In this document: piece after piece, positions 4,772 through 5,661 of the stretch
Position numbering within the stretch: position 1 is the first letter of the stretch
Layout of the letters: the number at the start of each line of letters is the position of its first letter
Source: Bacillota bacterium
GTDB lineage: Bacteria > Bacillota > Clostridia > Lachnospirales > Lachnospiraceae
Length of the DNA: 5,661 bases
Assembly: GCA_022717655.1 (NCBI GenBank)
Contig: JAIIAN010000186.1
Span: 1 to 5,661, forward strand
Reading direction: 5' to 3'
Made by a program: the position numbers and the translations under genes
The notes under the pieces: model-generated
What the model saw: the letters and a program-made list of their open reading frames with translations, nothing else
The model's database searches: none
Told to the model about the DNA's origin: nothing

Positions 4772-5661
4772 ATGAGAATTTTATTTTATGATACAAAGAG
4801 TTACGATAAAGAATCTTTTGAAAAACAGCTTGTAAATTTTCCAGAAGTGGAAATTGATTTTATGAAAACCGACCTCGCTCCAAAGACTGCACCACTGGCA
4901 AAAGGATTTGATGCGGTTTGTGCATTTGTAAGTTCTGATATTGGTACAGAGACGGTAGAAAAACTGCATGAAGCAGGGGTAAAACTGATTCTGCTTCGTT
5001 GTGCCGGATTTAACAATGTAGATTTAGAAAAAGCAGCAGAATACGGAATCAAAGTAATGCGTGTTCCAGGCTATTCTCCAGAAGCAGTTGCAGAACATGC
5101 GATGGCACTGGCACTTGGTGTAACAAGAAGACTGCATAAAGCTTATGTAAAAGTGAGAGAAAATGATTTCAGTTTAAGTGGTCTGATGGGATTTAACTTC
5201 TATCAGAAAACAGCCGGAATTGTGGGAACTGGAAAAATTGGTGCGGCTATGGCAAGAATGTGTCGTGGATTTGGCATGAATGTTATTGCTTATGATGTGT
5301 ATAAAAACCCAGACCTTGATTTTGTAGAGTACGTTTCTTTAGACGAACTGTTAGAGAGAAGTGATTTAATTTCTCTGCACTGCCCGCTGATGGATAACAC
5401 ATACCACTTGATTAATAAAGAAACCATTGCTAAAATGAAAGATGGAGTGGTTCTCGTCAACACATCAAGAGGTGGTCTTGTCAAGACAGACGATTTAATC
5501 GAAGGAATCCGTGCAAGAAAATTCTTTGGTGTTGGTCTTGATGTATATGAAGAAGAGACAAAGAATGTGTTTGAGGACCGTTCCGATGAAATCCTGGAGC
5601 ACTCCACAACCGCAAGACTGTTATCTTTCCCGAATGTAATGATTACTTCTCATCAGGGATT
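4772..5661 (+). CDS. ldhA: D-lactate dehydrogenase, 3' end beyond the window
   Basis: This enzyme reduces pyruvate to D-lactate with NADH, a fermentative step in the cytoplasm. 296 complete codons are present and the frame is still open at the window edge. The family is about 330 residues long, so only some 35 are missing. The N-terminal domain has LRCAGFNNVDL (75-85) and VPGYSPEAVAEHA (98-110), as in E. coli-type LdhA. The nucleotide-binding fold has GTGKIG (152-157), and D175 at the end of the second strand favours NAD over NADP. The catalytic set is complete: R233 (in NTSRGG), E262 (in LDVYEEET) and H294 (in TSHQG), each two lower than R235, E264 and H296 of the Lactobacillus enzyme. Related 2-hydroxyisocaproate dehydrogenases are an alternative, but the close resemblance to LdhA favours lactate. 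It stands behind its own promoter and a possible Rex operator. Confidence 0.9.
   Translation, partial: MRILFYDTKSYDKESFEKQLVNFPEVEIDFMKTDLAPKTAPLAKGFDAVCAFVSSDIGTETVEKLHEAGVKLILLRCAGFNNVDLEKAAEYGIKVMRVPGYSPEAVAEHAMALALGVTRRLHKAYVKVRENDFSLSGLMGFNFYQKTAGIVGTGKIGAAMARMCRGFGMNVIAYDVYKNPDLDFVEYVSLDELLERSDLISLHCPLMDNTYHLINKETIAKMKDGVVLVNTSRGGLVKTDDLIEGIRARKFFGVGLDVYEEETKNVFEDRSDEILEHSTTARLLSFPNVMITSHQG

Noticed and set aside
4801..5607. Minus-strand open frames opposite ldhA
   Set aside because: They lie wholly within the D-lactate dehydrogenase coding region, whose catalytic residues are all intact.
1..5661. Mobile element, CRISPR array, toxin-antitoxin pair or defence island
   Set aside because: No transposase, integrase, spaced direct repeats, tRNA-linked junction or defence-type protein is visible. 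The MoxR ATPase alone is not evidence of a defence system.

Overview
The window looks like chromosomal DNA from a low-GC Firmicute, most likely a gut Lachnospiraceae-type Clostridium. The evidence is A/T-rich sequence and third codon positions, strong AGGAG-type ribosome binding sites before nearly every gene, and protein families typical of that group. The organism call is inference. I see no tRNA, rRNA, CRISPR array, insertion sequence or phage gene. The gene content is housekeeping or poorly characterised rather than mobile.

Layout, left to right: (1) a possible C-terminal scrap of an upstream gene (2-73) overlapping the start of a 508-residue MoxR-like AAA+ ATPase (63-1589, +). (2) A compact terminator hairpin (1595-1633) between convergent genes. 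(3) A five-unit Sel1-repeat protein on the minus strand (1639-2286). (4) A divergent intergenic region (2287-2465) with back-to-back promoters and a 14-bp-arm imperfect inverted repeat just before the next gene. (5) A three-gene plus-strand operon: a P-loop NTPase fused to an alanyl-tRNA-synthetase editing-like domain (2466-3401), a YugP-type membrane zinc metallopeptidase (3465-4205) and a 60-residue DUF3006-like protein (4230-4412), closed by a strong terminator (4418-4458). (6) A 359-base intergenic region with several palindromes and a good sigma-A promoter. (7) The first 296 codons of a D-lactate dehydrogenase (4772 to the window edge, +), which is still open at the right end.

How the genes relate: the AAA+ protein belongs to the MoxR group, which usually works with a VWA-domain partner, and the upstream scrap may be the tail of that partner. 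The three-gene operon joins a nucleotide-binding/editing-domain protein, a membrane protease and a small acidic protein; no shared pathway is established. The ldhA gene stands alone behind its own promoter. A Rex-like palindrome sits immediately upstream of the -35, which would fit NADH/NAD+-responsive control of fermentation.

The most unusual items are the P-loop plus AlaRS-editing fusion with an altered metal-site pattern, and the inverted repeat in its leader, which also reads as a terminator in the leftward direction.
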